In this document: one piece after another, positions 21,881 through 34,093 of the stretch
Layout of the letters: every line of letters begins with the position of its first letter
Position numbering within the stretch: the first letter of the stretch is position 1
Assembly (NCBI GenBank): GCA_021613535.1
Contig: CP075492.1
Span: forward strand, 19,778,001-19,842,000
DNA from: Adineta vaga
Lineage: Eukaryota; Rotifera
Direction of reading: 5' to 3'
Length of the DNA: 64,000 nt
The notes under the pieces: generated by a model
Seen by the model: the letters and a program-made list of their open reading frames with translations, nothing else
Database searches by the model: none
Told to the model about the DNA's origin: nothing
Made by a program: the position numbers and the translations under genes

Positions 21881-23480
21881 GGAGGATCTAAACACAGACG
21901 ATAAATGAATTATCTTTTCACAAAGAAGTAAAGATGACTTCAACAGAACACATACAAACTTTGAACATTTTCGTTGTAATTGGACGTGTCAATTTACTCC
22001 TGTTTGCACAGAATCAAAAAACTCATTCTAGTCTTGGAACTAAAGATTTATGGACTTTTCTATGAATTCAACTACTAATCTTTTGTTTAACCGCTCATTT
22101 TACGTATTCTTCTGATTTTCTCGTCATATTTCGTCAAGTAGGTCTCGTATTTCTACCACGTATATTGGATAACACAACTTTAAAACATGCCATCGCAGTA
22201 GTATCTAGATGCTTTAGTTTACTCAGAAACGAACAAATACGAAATAGTCAACAAAAAGCGAAACATATCTGAGTTCTATCAAATTTTTATTCTAGTCAAA
22301 GCAGAAAATGTAAAGAAAACAAAAAATGAATGAAGTGAGAAAACCGAGACCAATTGTCTTACAAATGTCTTCACTAGCGCGTATATATGTACCAATAGAG
22401 GAAACAGAATAACTAGGTGATGACAACAAAACTTTAAAGCCGTCATACATGATTTATCTATTTGTTGATTATTTTGAAGTTGCTTATGTTTGAATATATT
22501 GGAACATTTAGATACTATTGATATAGTATACATTTCAAAGTTATATCCTCTACTATGCGTGGGTGAAATATGAGAAAGAAATCGAAAAAGATACTTTATA
22601 ACTTTACTTATCGATTACCTTGTACGTATGTAAATTTACATGGGTATGTATGCATAACTATAACTATGACTAAATCTTTTTCTGAAGTCTGTATCTGTTT
22701 ATTTTATAAGTCAGATAAAACTGTAGAAGGTCGGTTTATATTATAATTATAACTAGACAACTCATGCCATACTTTGTAACACTGATACAGAGAAATAAAT
22801 CGGTTTTTTTGGAAAAAACTTATTAGAAATTCTAAAGTGTAAATAAAGATTGAAAGAATATATTATTCACTTTTACAATTGAAATTTTTTATTCAAAACA
22901 TTTTTGGATTTTCAGGACAGAAAAATGAATATCCATCTTCTTTTTTTTTGTTACTTCATTGATATGGTACTAAGTTTTATGAATAACTTTTACAAAAGTC
23001 GATTTTGAAGAGAACTCGCCTTGATTTAACATAGATTCGATATATAATAATAATAATAGTTCTATGGAAATTCATTACTCTTCGATCTATACATTAATAT
23101 TCTACAATATCACAATAGTTTTAGATGATTTTATCAGATGTTATAGGAAAAACAAATCATTGTACATATTGTTTTTATATTAATAAATAGATATAATCAA
23201 ATAGAATACGTAGAATAATCTTCACGGTTTCTAAGAATTTTATATTCAACTATTTATTATACAAAGAACTATCATAAAGATAAATATTGAAATTTAACAA
23301 ATATTTTCTCATAATTTATCAGTCTTTAGAACAAATAATTATCATCTGATCAAATGATCAAATCGACGAACGATCATCGATTTCCTTTTCTCTTTATTTA
23401 TCATTGAACAAAAAAAAATAAAATAAAACTCATACTCAGCATATCAAACTTTTCTTGTAACTATACTTTCCATTTCAATT
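21881..23480. other. Non-coding AT-rich gap
   Basis: No supported gene over 1.6 kb. This is the 3' flank of the NHL gene; its last ~100 bp are duplicated at 30930-31030. Confidence 0.5.
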
Positions 23481-24988
23481 TCAATCAACTTTATTAAACT
23501 TTTGTATTCGATAATTATTACAATCAACAACATATAAACTATTGTCTCGATCAAATGATAAATTCAAAGGATAATAAAGTTGATTACTTCTTGGTCCATA
23601 TCCATTTCTACCAACAACTATACTTCCTTCTTTCGCACCTAAACACCATCGCATCACTCGATGATTTATTTGATCAGCCACATAAACAGTTCCCAACTGA
23701 TCGACAACTACTCCCCAAGGATAGTACAATTGTGACAAACTATTTCCTTGACCATGACCACCTGCAACAACTATACCTTCTTCTGCATCTTTCACCCATT
23801 TCATCACACGATGATTTCCTTGATCTACTACATAGAGCGAATCATCTTGATCGATAAATATACCACGAGGCCCATCCAGTTGATCAAATCGATTTCCTTT
23901 TCCATTTCCACCTGCTACTAGAATTCCATTTCGATCACCAATCTTCCATCGTCTTACTTCGTGTCCACCCCAATCAGAAGTATACAAATATCTTTCATTA
24001 TCCATTACTATTCCATAAGCTGTAACATTATACACAATGATTTCTCCACTTTTTCCATCTCGACGAGACCATCTCATTATTCTTCTGTTCTCAGTATCAG
24101 AAATAATCAGAGAATCACTCTCTTCATCTACAATCACATTTGTTGGACCATTCAACTGATCATTTCGATTTCCTCGTCCATTTCCTCCGGCAACTACACG
24201 ACTCTCTTTTGTTCCAATCTTCCATTCTACAATACGATGATTACCACCATCAGCAATATACATAGTTTCATTATTATCAATGTATATGCTGTATGGACTA
24301 CTTAGTTGATTAAGTTCATTGCCTTGTCCATTTCCTCCAGCTATTGTAATACCATTTTGTATCCATGTTGCACTAACATTAATATTTGGTATAACCCATG
24401 ATTCTACAAAATATATTTCATCATACATAATAGATGATCTTCTCAATCAGTAGAATGTCATAACTTACCTCTGAAGAGATCAACATTGATTTTGTTGATG
24501 AGTGGTGTTGAACTGTTTGTAATTTGAATATTTGATGGTTTATTTATTTCCTCATTCATTTCATCTAATTGTTGATTCCATCGTTGAAAGTCTTTCTCCA
24601 TAAAACCATTTTCTTTTTGACTTTCTTGAAGTTCTTTTGTTAATTGATTTAGTTTTATTTCAATCTTAGACAATGATTGATTTGTATATTTCCTTAGAGT
24701 GTTTCTTGTTTCTTCTGCTGTTTGTCTGATTTTCTCGATTGAATCTTTTTCCCATTGATCAATTTGTTTCACCAGTTGATCATGTTCATGAGAATTATTT
24801 GAATATTCGTTGAGTGTTTGACGAAAACGATCACGATTGTTTTGAACTTGATCAAATTGTAAATTTAATTGTTGTTGATGATCATTAAAATGATTTAGAC
24901 AAAATGATTGTAAACATCCATCACATTGAACTGTACTTTTTTCTTTTGCACATCTAACACATCGTATTTTTGTAGTTGATGTTGCCAT
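23481..24988 (-). CDS. B-box / coiled-coil / NHL-repeat protein (TRIM-NHL-like, no RING)
   Basis: Two exons, 24988-24469 and 24403-23481, with a 65-bp intron, giving 480 residues. The N-terminus has a B-box-type zinc-binding pattern (CVRCAKEKSTVQCDGC, then C/H residues in SFCLNHFNDH), then about 110 residues of charged coiled coil. The C-terminal half holds six NHL repeats of the form AGGNGxGN..QL..P..I.IDxxxxLYVxDxxNHRVMKW, which should form a beta-propeller. There is no RING finger, so E3 activity is unlikely; an RNA- or protein-binding scaffold role is inferred from the family. I chose the ATG at 24988 because the zinc motif follows within 10 residues; an ATG-equivalent start 21 nt upstream is possible. 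Frame intact. Its 3' ~500 bp are duplicated at 30930-31436. Confidence 0.85.
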
Positions 24989-25011
24989 GTTGATAAATAA
25001 CTTCGGCAACG

Positions 25012-25548
25012 TGTATGTCGGAAGAAAAAGAGAAGAAGAACGAAAAGTAACGATGTCGATTTACATGTTTATCGTGATACACGAAATGGAGAGAGTATGA
25101 GTCAATGTCAATAATGAAATCTTTGCATAGAAAATTGAAAAACAGAAAAATATCATTGAGAAACTTTTCTTTTGCTTTCATGAATATAAAAAAAATTCTT
25201 ATGCACAAATTATAAGTTTAATAGTTTTAAAATTCATCTGAGAAAATTGTTTAAATATAAGAAATAGTAAATAATCTAAATCAGATGTGATAACAATTAC
25301 TTTGATAATTAAATAAAAATGAAACTATTCAGAAAAGTATATATAAAAAAGACAGATAGATATGCATATGTTCATTCAATTCTACACATTTTATTCATTA
25401 TTTTTAGACAAAAAGTTATCGATGAAAAATAGAATGAGTTGATGATATACCCATTTCATTCTGTAAACAGTTTTCAAGAAATTCTAGACTTTTTATTTCA
25501 ATTGATTTCCTCTCGTTCGTCAAATATAAGGTTAAGAATAACTAAATA
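25012..25548. other. Non-coding gap (5' flank of NHL gene)
   Basis: AT-rich, no supported feature. Confidence 0.4.
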
Positions 25549-26740
25549 TTATTTCTTTATATTGTTTAACATAAGTATTTGATCAGTATGATTAATATTA
25601 ACAGCTGTTGAAGATGGAAGATAGAATGATTCATCATCGATTTGTACAGTCATTGGATAACAAAGTTCAATACGTAATTGATTACATTGAGCAATACGAC
25701 TACTACGAAATTCCACATGAATTGCAGCCGTATGTGCACAGTTGTTAACGCAACAACTTCAATTTTTTTATCATCAAAATCTTGTCGATCAAAATTATTC
25801 GATTTTATACATTGAAATATATCCTTCGATATAATTGATGGTAAATTTCCTCATGGATTTGTTCCAGCTGCATAACCTGGAATATTAAGAATAACTAATG
25901 TATGACAATATCGTATAGTATCAGTTAAATCCTCTCCATCACATATTAAACAAATATAAGAAGCAAGATTCCACATTGCAGCTTGAGCAAATTCATCTAA
26001 ATATTTGCAACTTTCATTTAAATACAGGAATTTATTTTTTAATGATGAAGAAAATTTCGATGGATTTTGTGTACGTTGATCATGAAAATTAAGAGTAATA
26101 GCGACATCTAAACCAAAACTCGTGTAATTCATAAAATGTGTATTTGGTAATGAAGAATATTTTTCATATGAATTATGATGGGTATCAAGAACAAATTTTG
26201 GTGTTCGTATAAGAGGAAATCCATTTTCTTCGAAAGAATTTTATATTGATATATAATCGAGTTCTTTACGATCAAGTATAACGATTTCAGCACAAGGAAT
26301 TTGAAAAAGTTGTTTGGAATTATATTCTTCATCTCAATTTAAAACACGTGAAAGATCATTATCTGTTCCTAATGGACAAATATCTACTGGTAGATTCTCT
26401 TTCTCTCAGGATAAATTTGAGCCAAACGACGAAGAATCCATCACCATCAAAAACACAAGTACGAATATTTGTTAACGAAGCAATACTTGATGTGGATTAA
26501 GCTTTCCTAATAATTCTCGATAGACTTTTTCACCAACTTATCCACCAGAACGTTTATTACTAACAAAAAACCGGTGTAGAATTATTTGTTATCAAAGATG
26601 AATTCCATTGAGTACGAAAACCAGTTGAAGATTCATTGGAACAACTAATTCATTATGCTAGAACAATAACATCTCTATCAAAACAAAAAAAACTTGCCGA
26701 AATATTCCATAATCATATCGAATCTTATCACCTTTATTCA
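25549..26740 (-). pseudogene. Diacylglycerol kinase catalytic/accessory domain pseudogene
   Basis: Homology can be followed across several frames: a SGG-type nucleotide loop region near 26550-26600 then LNPHQV, VFDGDG near 26435 (family GGDGT), PLGTDNDLSRVL near 26350-26390, the accessory domain NYTSFGLDVAITLNFH at about 26130, NESCKYLDEFAQAAMW, LICDGEDL, LVILNIPGYAAGTNP near 25860, and the C-terminal strand TVQIDDESFYLPSS before a stop at 25549. In-frame stops (a TGA after SRVLN, a TAA near 26243) and several frame changes are obvious. Diacylglycerol kinases phosphorylate diacylglycerol to phosphatidic acid; this copy cannot. No C1-domain exons were found upstream. Confidence 0.8.
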
Positions 26741-27539
26741 TAATATGTTATCAAAATAACTGATGAAAATTTTGTCAGCACCATAAACAAAAAACTACCA
26801 CCAGAGAATTTTGACATTTGTTGAATAAAATTTCTTAGTTTCAAACTCGCTATCGATGTCTGTCGGCAATATCTACATAATACCATAATAATGTGGATCA
26901 TATTCTGATAAATTCATTGTTTTATCAACAAAAAATAAACGACAGAATAAAAGGAAATTATTTACATACTTTTATAAATCATCTGAACGATTTGAATGAA
27001 TAACTAGAGCACATGATAAATCAAATGATGACATGTAGGATGAGTATGATTACTCCATTCAATTCCATATGAAAACGAATCGTTCGTATCAAATTCTGAC
27101 GATAAATTCGATTGTTATTCTGTTAATTTCATATTATCATTCAAATTCAATTGAATTAAATCATGTTCAGCTACTGAAAGTTGAGGATTTTATATGTCGA
27201 TCCATTACTACCAATTCCAAAAGTTTTTACTTAACACAACGCTTTATTTATCAACATAGTAGATGAAATATACATCTTAGTAGCATTTAGAATAATTAAT
27301 ATCATCTCTATAGAAAGAGATGGATAAAAAAATTTAATTTATTTTGTTTACTTTTCTTTCTAACATGAAACTTGTTTTAATCTCTTTGATATTTTCAGAG
27401 TATATGGATAAAAAATAATTAGTATCCATACTCTAGAAATTTTGAAATGAGCAACAGGTGATTCTTGTTTATCTTCTTCAAAAATAATGAAAGAAATTTA
27501 AAGGACAGAAAAAATTTTTGAAAAAGTTCTTTGCTTTTC
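26741..27539. other. Non-coding gap
   Basis: No supported gene. May include unrecognisable 5' parts of the kinase pseudogene. Confidence 0.4.
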
Positions 27540-28600
27540 TTATTTTGTCTGTGAATTAATTGTCGGGTGGTTCTCAGCCGTATTTGTTCCAGATTCGCGA
27601 AGTAATTGTTCACAACGATATTGTTGATTTTGAATTTCAACTTGTGCCTTTTCACCTTGTATAACTGATTTACGAAAGCGTTCTAAAAGTTCATGAATTT
27701 CCATTACATTTGAGTCTTGTACATCTAATAATTGATTGATAATCTGTTGTTGTTCTTCATTCTTTTCTTTAGCTGTATTTAACTGTTTTTAATTAGTTCA
27801 TCATGAGTATTCGAGATTTGATTCATCAGCATTTGAGCAATGGGAAATGGTTCAATACTTTCACATGTGAATAATTCGATCAGTCGATCACGATATGCAG
27901 ATATTGTAACATATTGATCTATAATATTTTCATTGCCTTTATTATAATCATCTCGATTAAGTGAACCAGAAAAGAAGATACCTAACTTAAAATATGATGA
28001 AATATTTTTGAAAAAAAGATCTTGTAAAAGTTCTTGTTTATAAGTTTCTAGTTGATCTTCCGTTTTCGATTCGCAATGTGTTATAATTAAACAAGAATTA
28101 TCTGCTAATTCACGACCAAGAAATTCGATTAATAATTCAAGTGATTTGATATCTTCTGCATTAATACCATTAGTAATAGCTATACAAAAACAAATTACAT
28201 GAAATTTTGTAATTTCCATATTGATACAAAATTGAATTGTTCGCATGATTGTCGCATTATCTCGAATATCGATTTCATGTGTACCACGTTCGAATAAACC
28301 AGGTGTATCGATGATATTAAGTACCATTTTATTATCATGAGCATGAAATGATTCAAATAGTGGCTCTCTGGTACCTGATTTAAGAGTTAATTCGTTCGGT
28401 ACTTTCGTTGGATCGGTTAGCAATGTTTTTATACAAGATTTTCCTGTTCGTGTTCTTCCAATGAACATTATATTTTTATGATTTGCTCTTGTCACTCGAT
28501 GTTTACCATGACAAAGATAGTCACCTTGAATTTGTGCTATGATTTTAGCACGTTTTGTTGCAGCATCTTCTGGTTTCGGTCGATCACGTAATGGTTTGGG
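27540..28600 (-). pseudogene. AIG1/GIMAP-like GTPase with frameshifted coiled-coil tail
   Basis: Exon starts after an acceptor at 28601. About 35 basic residues precede the GTPase domain: G1 GRTRTGKS, G3 DTPGLF, and a switch/CC region typical of the AIG1 family (DNATIMRTIQFC). The first frame stops at 27779-27781. The next frame continues directly with LNTAKEKNEEQQQIINQLLD and more coiled coil to a stop at 27540-27542. A single-base indel in the A-run at about 27783-27790 would join them, so the break may be real or a sequencing error. The upstream exon(s), with the start codon, were not found. AIG1 proteins are membrane-associated GTPases linked to immunity and stress, and this family is expanded in molluscs and rotifers. 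Confidence 0.65.
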
Positions 28601-28874
28601 CTAAAATGAAAACAATGAATGGAGATAAACATACATATTTTAACAGAAAGAAGTCTAGAAAAGACACCATTTAAATATTCCTACATCCATTGTTCATCTA
28701 TCCTGAAATGTAGCAAAGTTCATCTTACTCACTACTTCAGTCAGCGTTTAGATTGTAAACAGATTTGTTTTCGCGTTATTGAAAATGTATTCTGTCATTA
28801 GTTAAAACATTCTTTTACATCTGAGTTGGTCAGTAAATAATAGAATATTTCTTCTGCTGTAAATTGTCGATGGG
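28601..28874. other. Intron/upstream region of the AIG1 gene
   Basis: Minus-strand open stretch HRQFTAEEIFYYLLTNSD at 28798-28870 ends at the hAT boundary. It may be part of a host exon split by the hAT element, but no family is recognised. Confidence 0.25.
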
Positions 28875-30025
28875 CTAGCATCCCACCGGTAGTTTGTTGA
28901 AAAAGAGGAAAAAAGAGGAATCGCGATTCAGAAAAAAAGAGGAGTTTTGAATGAAAAAGAGGAAATACGAAGTACTTCGTTTTCAAGCTACAAAACAGTT
29001 AGATAGATTTATAGTACAGTAAAATTTTGATTAGATACCTTTAATGTATCCAACTTAATTTAGTAAACATTCAAAAAAAGGTAAATTAAGATGGTTTTGA
29101 ATAGTTCATACATTTTCTCATGTTAACCCATTTTCATCCCCTTCTCGTAGAGATTTTTGTAGGGCAAAAAATAAAATCACTTCTGAAACAAAGTTCTGGT
29201 GTTCTCAATATGCTAAAAAAGAAGGAAATCGATGAAAAGTTTTCATTCCTTTTACTACAGTTTACTGAAGGAGACAAAGAGAAGATTTTGATCAATCTCC
29301 GCAGTATCCAGCAGAACTGGTGCATCTCAGTGAAAAAATTTTGCGAACACTTCTCGAACGTTTTATTTCATGAAAAAATATTTGTTCTATATTCGATCAT
29401 AATTGAGAGGATTTCGCATTGGTTCATGAATACTCAAGAGTGAGAAGATTACTATCAAAGAAGTCTTCTATTGATCATTGAATATTCTACAATATTTTGA
29501 TTTGTTAAACTTTTCTGAAAGTCTGGATACACAAGTATCTCAATAGTGAATGTAATATATTTAGTTTCCAGACCAGTAGCGATTATAATTTACAAATAAA
29601 TGTCATATTTGTAGACCCATTTTCAACCCTGTTTTTACTACATTTCTATTTCTATCATACTTATTTAATAACGATCAATTAAACTTTATCTTATGATCAG
29701 GCATTAAATGTTCTGGTTTGACCTAAAAGCACAAAAACTGATAAATTTTACATGATCTGCATATGCGACTAGAAGTGACCACAAGTATCAAATTTTTATA
29801 TTCTATATTGGTTGAATGAAAGAAAAGAAGAAAAAAATCAGCTAGTTTTGATGAAAAAAGGATAATATCTTGCTAAACTATGAAAAATGTTTAATATTTG
29901 TTTTGCTCAGTTCAGTGTCAGAAAAAAAGAGGAAAAAGAGGATAATTTTTCAAAAAGAGGCTGAAAAGAGGATTTTCGATCCAAAAGGAGGAAATAGAGG
30001 AAAAAGAGGCGGAGTGGGAAGCCAG
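28875..30025. mobile_element. hAT relic with AAAGAGG subterminal repeats
   Basis: 1151 bp. The ends are CTAGCATCCCACCGG (left) and, on the complement, CTGGCTTCCCACTCCG (right). An exact 8-bp target duplication, TCGATGGG, lies at 28867-28874 and 30026-30033. Both subterminal regions are rich in AAAAAGAGG repeats, typical transposase-binding clusters. The interior has one open frame (29120-29443, 107 codons) of no recognised family. It is non-autonomous or decayed. Confidence 0.82.
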
Positions 30026-30033
30026 TCGATGGG

Positions 30034-30204
30034 TAAAAACCAAGAGTATAGTTGGTTTTTTCCGCTTATGTTAAAAGACAATTTTACACAAGAAAAGAAG
30101 AAAATCATAAAAACTACTTAGTTTATGTAAACAGAAAGAAATTGAAGAGAGGGAAAGAAAAAAGTGAATCATAACCATTTTAAGAGTTTCGTCTACTTCT
30201 CGAA
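30034..30204. other. Short AT-rich spacer
   Basis: No feature seen. Confidence 0.4.
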
Positions 30205-30757
30205 GAATGGAATCGGTCGCAGCTGACATACAATTAACATTGATTCGAAATGACTAGAGATCATCGAAACTTATATATTACTCGCTGAAACTGATGAAAA
30301 CTATAAATTACAGGAAATCGATCTAACTTAGTCAGAATTTGTGAATATTTCTCAATAATTAATTCAAAATTAATTAGAAATCTTACAGAACCGAATGACT
30401 AGTATCAATTCTTAATCACTATAGCTAATCAAAAGTTAGAAGTATCTTCGAATAGAATAAAAACATATGTATTTTAACATCTAATACTACAGGTGAATAT
30501 TGATCTTCACTATTCATACACTTTTCTATGATATTAATGAAAGTTTTGTAAAAACTCTGATTAATTTTGAAGTAATTATCGAGAAATATTCACAGATTCT
30601 GCCTAAGTTAGATCGATTCCTGTAGTTTATAGCGATCCAGACTCGTTGAGTTATAGTTTTCATCAGTTTCAGCGAGTAACATACAAGAGTCTATGATCTC
30701 TAATCATTTGAAATCAATCGTAATTGTATGTCAGCTGCGACCAGTTCCAGTTCTAAT
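30205..30757. mobile_element. Long-inverted-repeat foldback element
   Basis: Left arm (about 30208-30385) and right arm (about 30560-30757) are diverged reverse complements of ~180 bp. The outer part reads GGTCGCAGCTGACATACAAT. The inner part includes CGATCTAACTTAG and GAATATTTCTC in both arms. The loop is non-coding. The family is unassigned. Confidence 0.7.
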
Positions 30758-30905
30758 TCTAATCCAAGAATTGAAACTGGTGCATCCCTATAGTCTACCA
30801 ATCTTTAGAATAAACAATTGTTATCTTACCAAATTGTGTAAAACACTTTTCACATGATGATATTTTGATCAAACAATGAAATCTATTTGTAATCATAGAT
30901 TTTAG

Positions 30906-30928
30906 CATATATATATATATATATATTA
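30906..30928. repeat. (AT)n microsatellite
   Basis: About ten AT units directly adjoining the start of the duplicated NHL segment. Confidence 0.85.
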
Positions 30929-30929
30929 G

Positions 30930-31436
30930 ATTTCCTTTTCTCTTTATTTTTTATCATTGAACAAAAATAAAAAATAAAACTCATACTCAACATATCGAAC
31001 TTTTCTTGTAACTATACGAAACATTTCAAATTCAATCAACTTTATTAAACTTTTGTATTCGATGATTATCCAAATCAACAACATATAAACTATTGTCTCG
31101 ATCAAATGATAAATTCAAAGGATAATAAAGTTGATTACTTCTTGGTCCATATCCATTTCTACCAACAACTATACTTCCTTCTTTCGCACCTAAACACCAT
31201 CGCATCACTCGATGATTTATTTGATCAGCCACATAAACAGTTCCCAACTGATCGACAACTACTCCCCAAGGATAGTACAATTGTGACAAACTATTTCCTT
31301 GACCTTGACCACCTGCAACAACAACACCTTCTTTTGCACCTTTCACCCATTTCATCACACGATGATTTTCTTGATCTACTACATAGAGCGAATCATCTTG
31401 ATCAATAAATATACCACAAGGGTTCTTCAGTTGATC
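30930..31436 (-). pseudogene. Duplicated 3' end of the B-box/NHL gene (about three NHL repeats)
   Basis: Nearly identical in DNA to the 3' end and 3' flank of the gene at 23481-24988. It keeps the frame to the same stop (QKFNKVD) at 31032 and includes ~100 bp of 3' flank. Homology begins beside the (AT)n run and ends around 31436, where a transposase-like coding region starts on the other strand. It has no promoter, B-box or start, so it is a recent truncated copy. Confidence 0.88.
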
Positions 31437-31438
31437 TA

Positions 31439-33786
31439 ACTGACACAGAAAAAATATTTGAAGCTGCAAAGGAAAGAAAAGATGAGTTAATTGTTGTCGA
31501 CGAATATTTACGTAGTAGTGGTGCTATTATTCATTATTCACCTTTCAATGGAGAGGCTGTTAGATTATATCCAACTCTTACTGTATTAATTAACAAAAAA
31601 TTATCCAAAGTTAAATCTACTAATCCACTTTATTCTCCATCGTTAATACGTATCTTCTATCGATGGTGGGCCTATTTACCTTTTTGGACTGGTTTATTAT
31701 TCAATTTTAAAGAACGTTATGCAAACGACGTTAAAAAAACTACATCTAGCACATTTAATCCTGTGCGACATTCCAATGCTCTAATAGAAAGTTATTTTCG
31801 AACACTGAAAAAGAGCATCTTTCAAAATCAAGTGTATAGTCGTCCTTATATAGCTATTAATGACTTACGTCGTTGTATTAATATTCAATTCAAAGCTAAT
31901 GAATATAATGTCACAGTAAGCTCAAAAGGAAGAAAACGAAAGAAAAGAGACGTTAGTATCGCAGAACAATGGGATAGAAAAGGAAAAGGTGGCAAACGTC
32001 GCACTGCTTATTTGGAGCATGTTGATAAATATGCAGCGAAACGTGTTCCAGTAAAAACAAAAGATGATGAACCGGTTAAAGTTATCAAGAAGATAAGGTA
32101 CATTACTTGTATTTCTAAATTTCGACCGTGTGAATGTGCTTTCTATTTTTAGCGAATCAGAAGATACATCAACAGCTTCGTCGTATAATCAATCATCGTC
32201 ATCTTCCACTAATGAGGGTGATAACAATGTTGCATCAAGGTAATGAGAAAATAATTGTCATTATCAAAAAAAACAATTATAAATTTTTAGTTCTTCTTCG
32301 TCGAGAAGTAACAAGTCTATACCATCATCATCATCGTCACTTAAAGCAAATTCATCTGTAAGTAATGATTTTCCCATTGATATTCCAATTGATTTAGACA
32401 TACCAATGGCCAATAAAAACCGACAAAATGATGTTTCATTTGAATATGAATGTGAAAATCATAGCAACTCTTCCATCGCAAGTACAACATATCCAGTTGC
32501 GAATCGTATGTATCGATACAAATGTTTTGCATCAAACAATATCTTTATGTCTATATAGCATCGAGTATAACAACTGATCATGATTTCTCGAAAACATCAT
32601 CTATTCAAGACACATTTCAACCGGAAGCTGATATATTCGGTATGAAATTAAGATGGCCTAAGTTTGAAATAAAGAATGTTCCATTCGAAGGTAATGATCA
32701 CAAGGGTTAATTGCCATACATATACAACATTTCTTTTCTTCAGGTCGCCGATACACACTTACACTCACATGTCCGATAGACACAGCACTGTTTGCCTTAT
32801 ATTTTATGTATCAAGTAGACATCAATATGCGCGACGAAATGGACAATGCACTTCCAAGCTCTCCATATTCAACTTTGCTTAGCACGTTTCGTATTGTGGA
32901 AAAAGAAGGATGGGACGCAGCTCGTATCAGTTGGTTATTGAAGTTTAATCCCTTGAAAACATCTGATAGAACAAAATCCCTATTTAGTTCAGTTGATGAA
33001 CTAGTTTTTTGTTTTCTGAAAAGTTCACAACGTTATTCCACTACTATTACATGTACTAATCCTGATTGCACAAAAAGAAAACGCGTTATTTCATCAACAG
33101 AGATCGGACCATTGTAAGTTTCTATTAGATAATATCCAAAATATTATTTTATTATCAATATCTATAGTCCTTGTGATGATCGTATCGAAAATTTTGAAGT
33201 TGAAACTACGGGTATATGTGGAGCGATGATCAAACGATATGATGAAATGACTGAATCAGAAGCAATTGAACGAAAATACAGAGATGGTCGAGTGCCGTTT
33301 GTTGATAGCGAAACAGACGAGAAAGAATATATGTGAGTTACTTTCTTTCATCTTCTTTTATCTATAACCTATCATTTTCATTTCATAGACGTGCATGGAT
33401 ATGTAATCATACAACGATTTCCTCTGTGTCTGAATTTGAAAATGAACAGCCACTTGTTCTTATTGCTAATCTTAAGCCTTTTTCGAAACGTAGTGATGAA
33501 GGCTACGAACCAAATCCAGTACGATTACGTGATATGAGAAAAAGTCTAAAAATCAATTCAACCAGGTAATTTCTTCCATTTTTCTCTTTCTTTTAAACGC
33601 TGATTATTTTCTTATAGGTATGAACTTCGTGCAACAATACACCATAAAGATGCGCATTTTACAGCTACTCTAATTGACCCATTGAATGCATTGTATATAT
33701 ATGACGATCAAAAAGGTGTCCGAGAAGTACGAAGTTCAACAGATATGGTGGAATATGGATTATATGTTCGAATTCCAAGCTTTTAA
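31439..33786 (+). CDS. Transposase-like protein with C-terminal cysteine-peptidase-like domain (5' truncated)
   Basis: Eight exons: 31439-32097, 32153-32239, 32291-32505, 32559-32690, 32744-33113, 33168-33332, 33389-33565 and 33618-33786. All introns are 51-56 bp GT..AG, and the frame is intact over 658 codons. Exon 1 carries DELIVVDEYLRSSG, a Trp-rich FYRWWAYLPFW and HSNALIESYFRTLKKSIF, whose Glu fits the last acidic residue of a DDE transposase. The first catalytic residues would lie upstream, where the NHL duplicate now sits. A Ser-rich linker (exons 2-3) leads to a domain with TLTCPIDTALFALYFMY (Cys box), a CxxxxC pair (CTNPDCTKRK) and TIHHKDAHFTATLIDP followed by LYIYDD (His box). This order resembles USP/USPL1-type cysteine peptidases. 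Peptidase function is inference from motif order only. Confidence 0.55.
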
Positions 33787-34093
33787 CTATTTTTGTATTT
33801 TCTTATTGATTTGTTTTTTTCCTTGTACCATTATAGATAATATGTTGAAATAAAACAAACTGATTAAAAATCTCCAATTGCTATATGAGAGTTTTTTGTC
33901 AAAAATATATGAAAAGAGAAGACAAACATTTTCTTAATTGAATTGATCTTTTGATGTTATTTTGTATACATGCATGTTACAAAATGCACTAATTTGTGTA
34001 ATTTAATTAGTCACTTTGATGATCGATGATGCATGAATATATATTTAGTTTGAAAATGAGCTATCTTATCATAAACAGATTTTTCTTTTCAAA

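Noticed and set aside
23555-24305. Plus-strand open frames of 100-114 codons
   Set aside because: Antisense shadows of the NHL repeats on the minus strand; the same shadow recurs in the duplicated segment at 31106.
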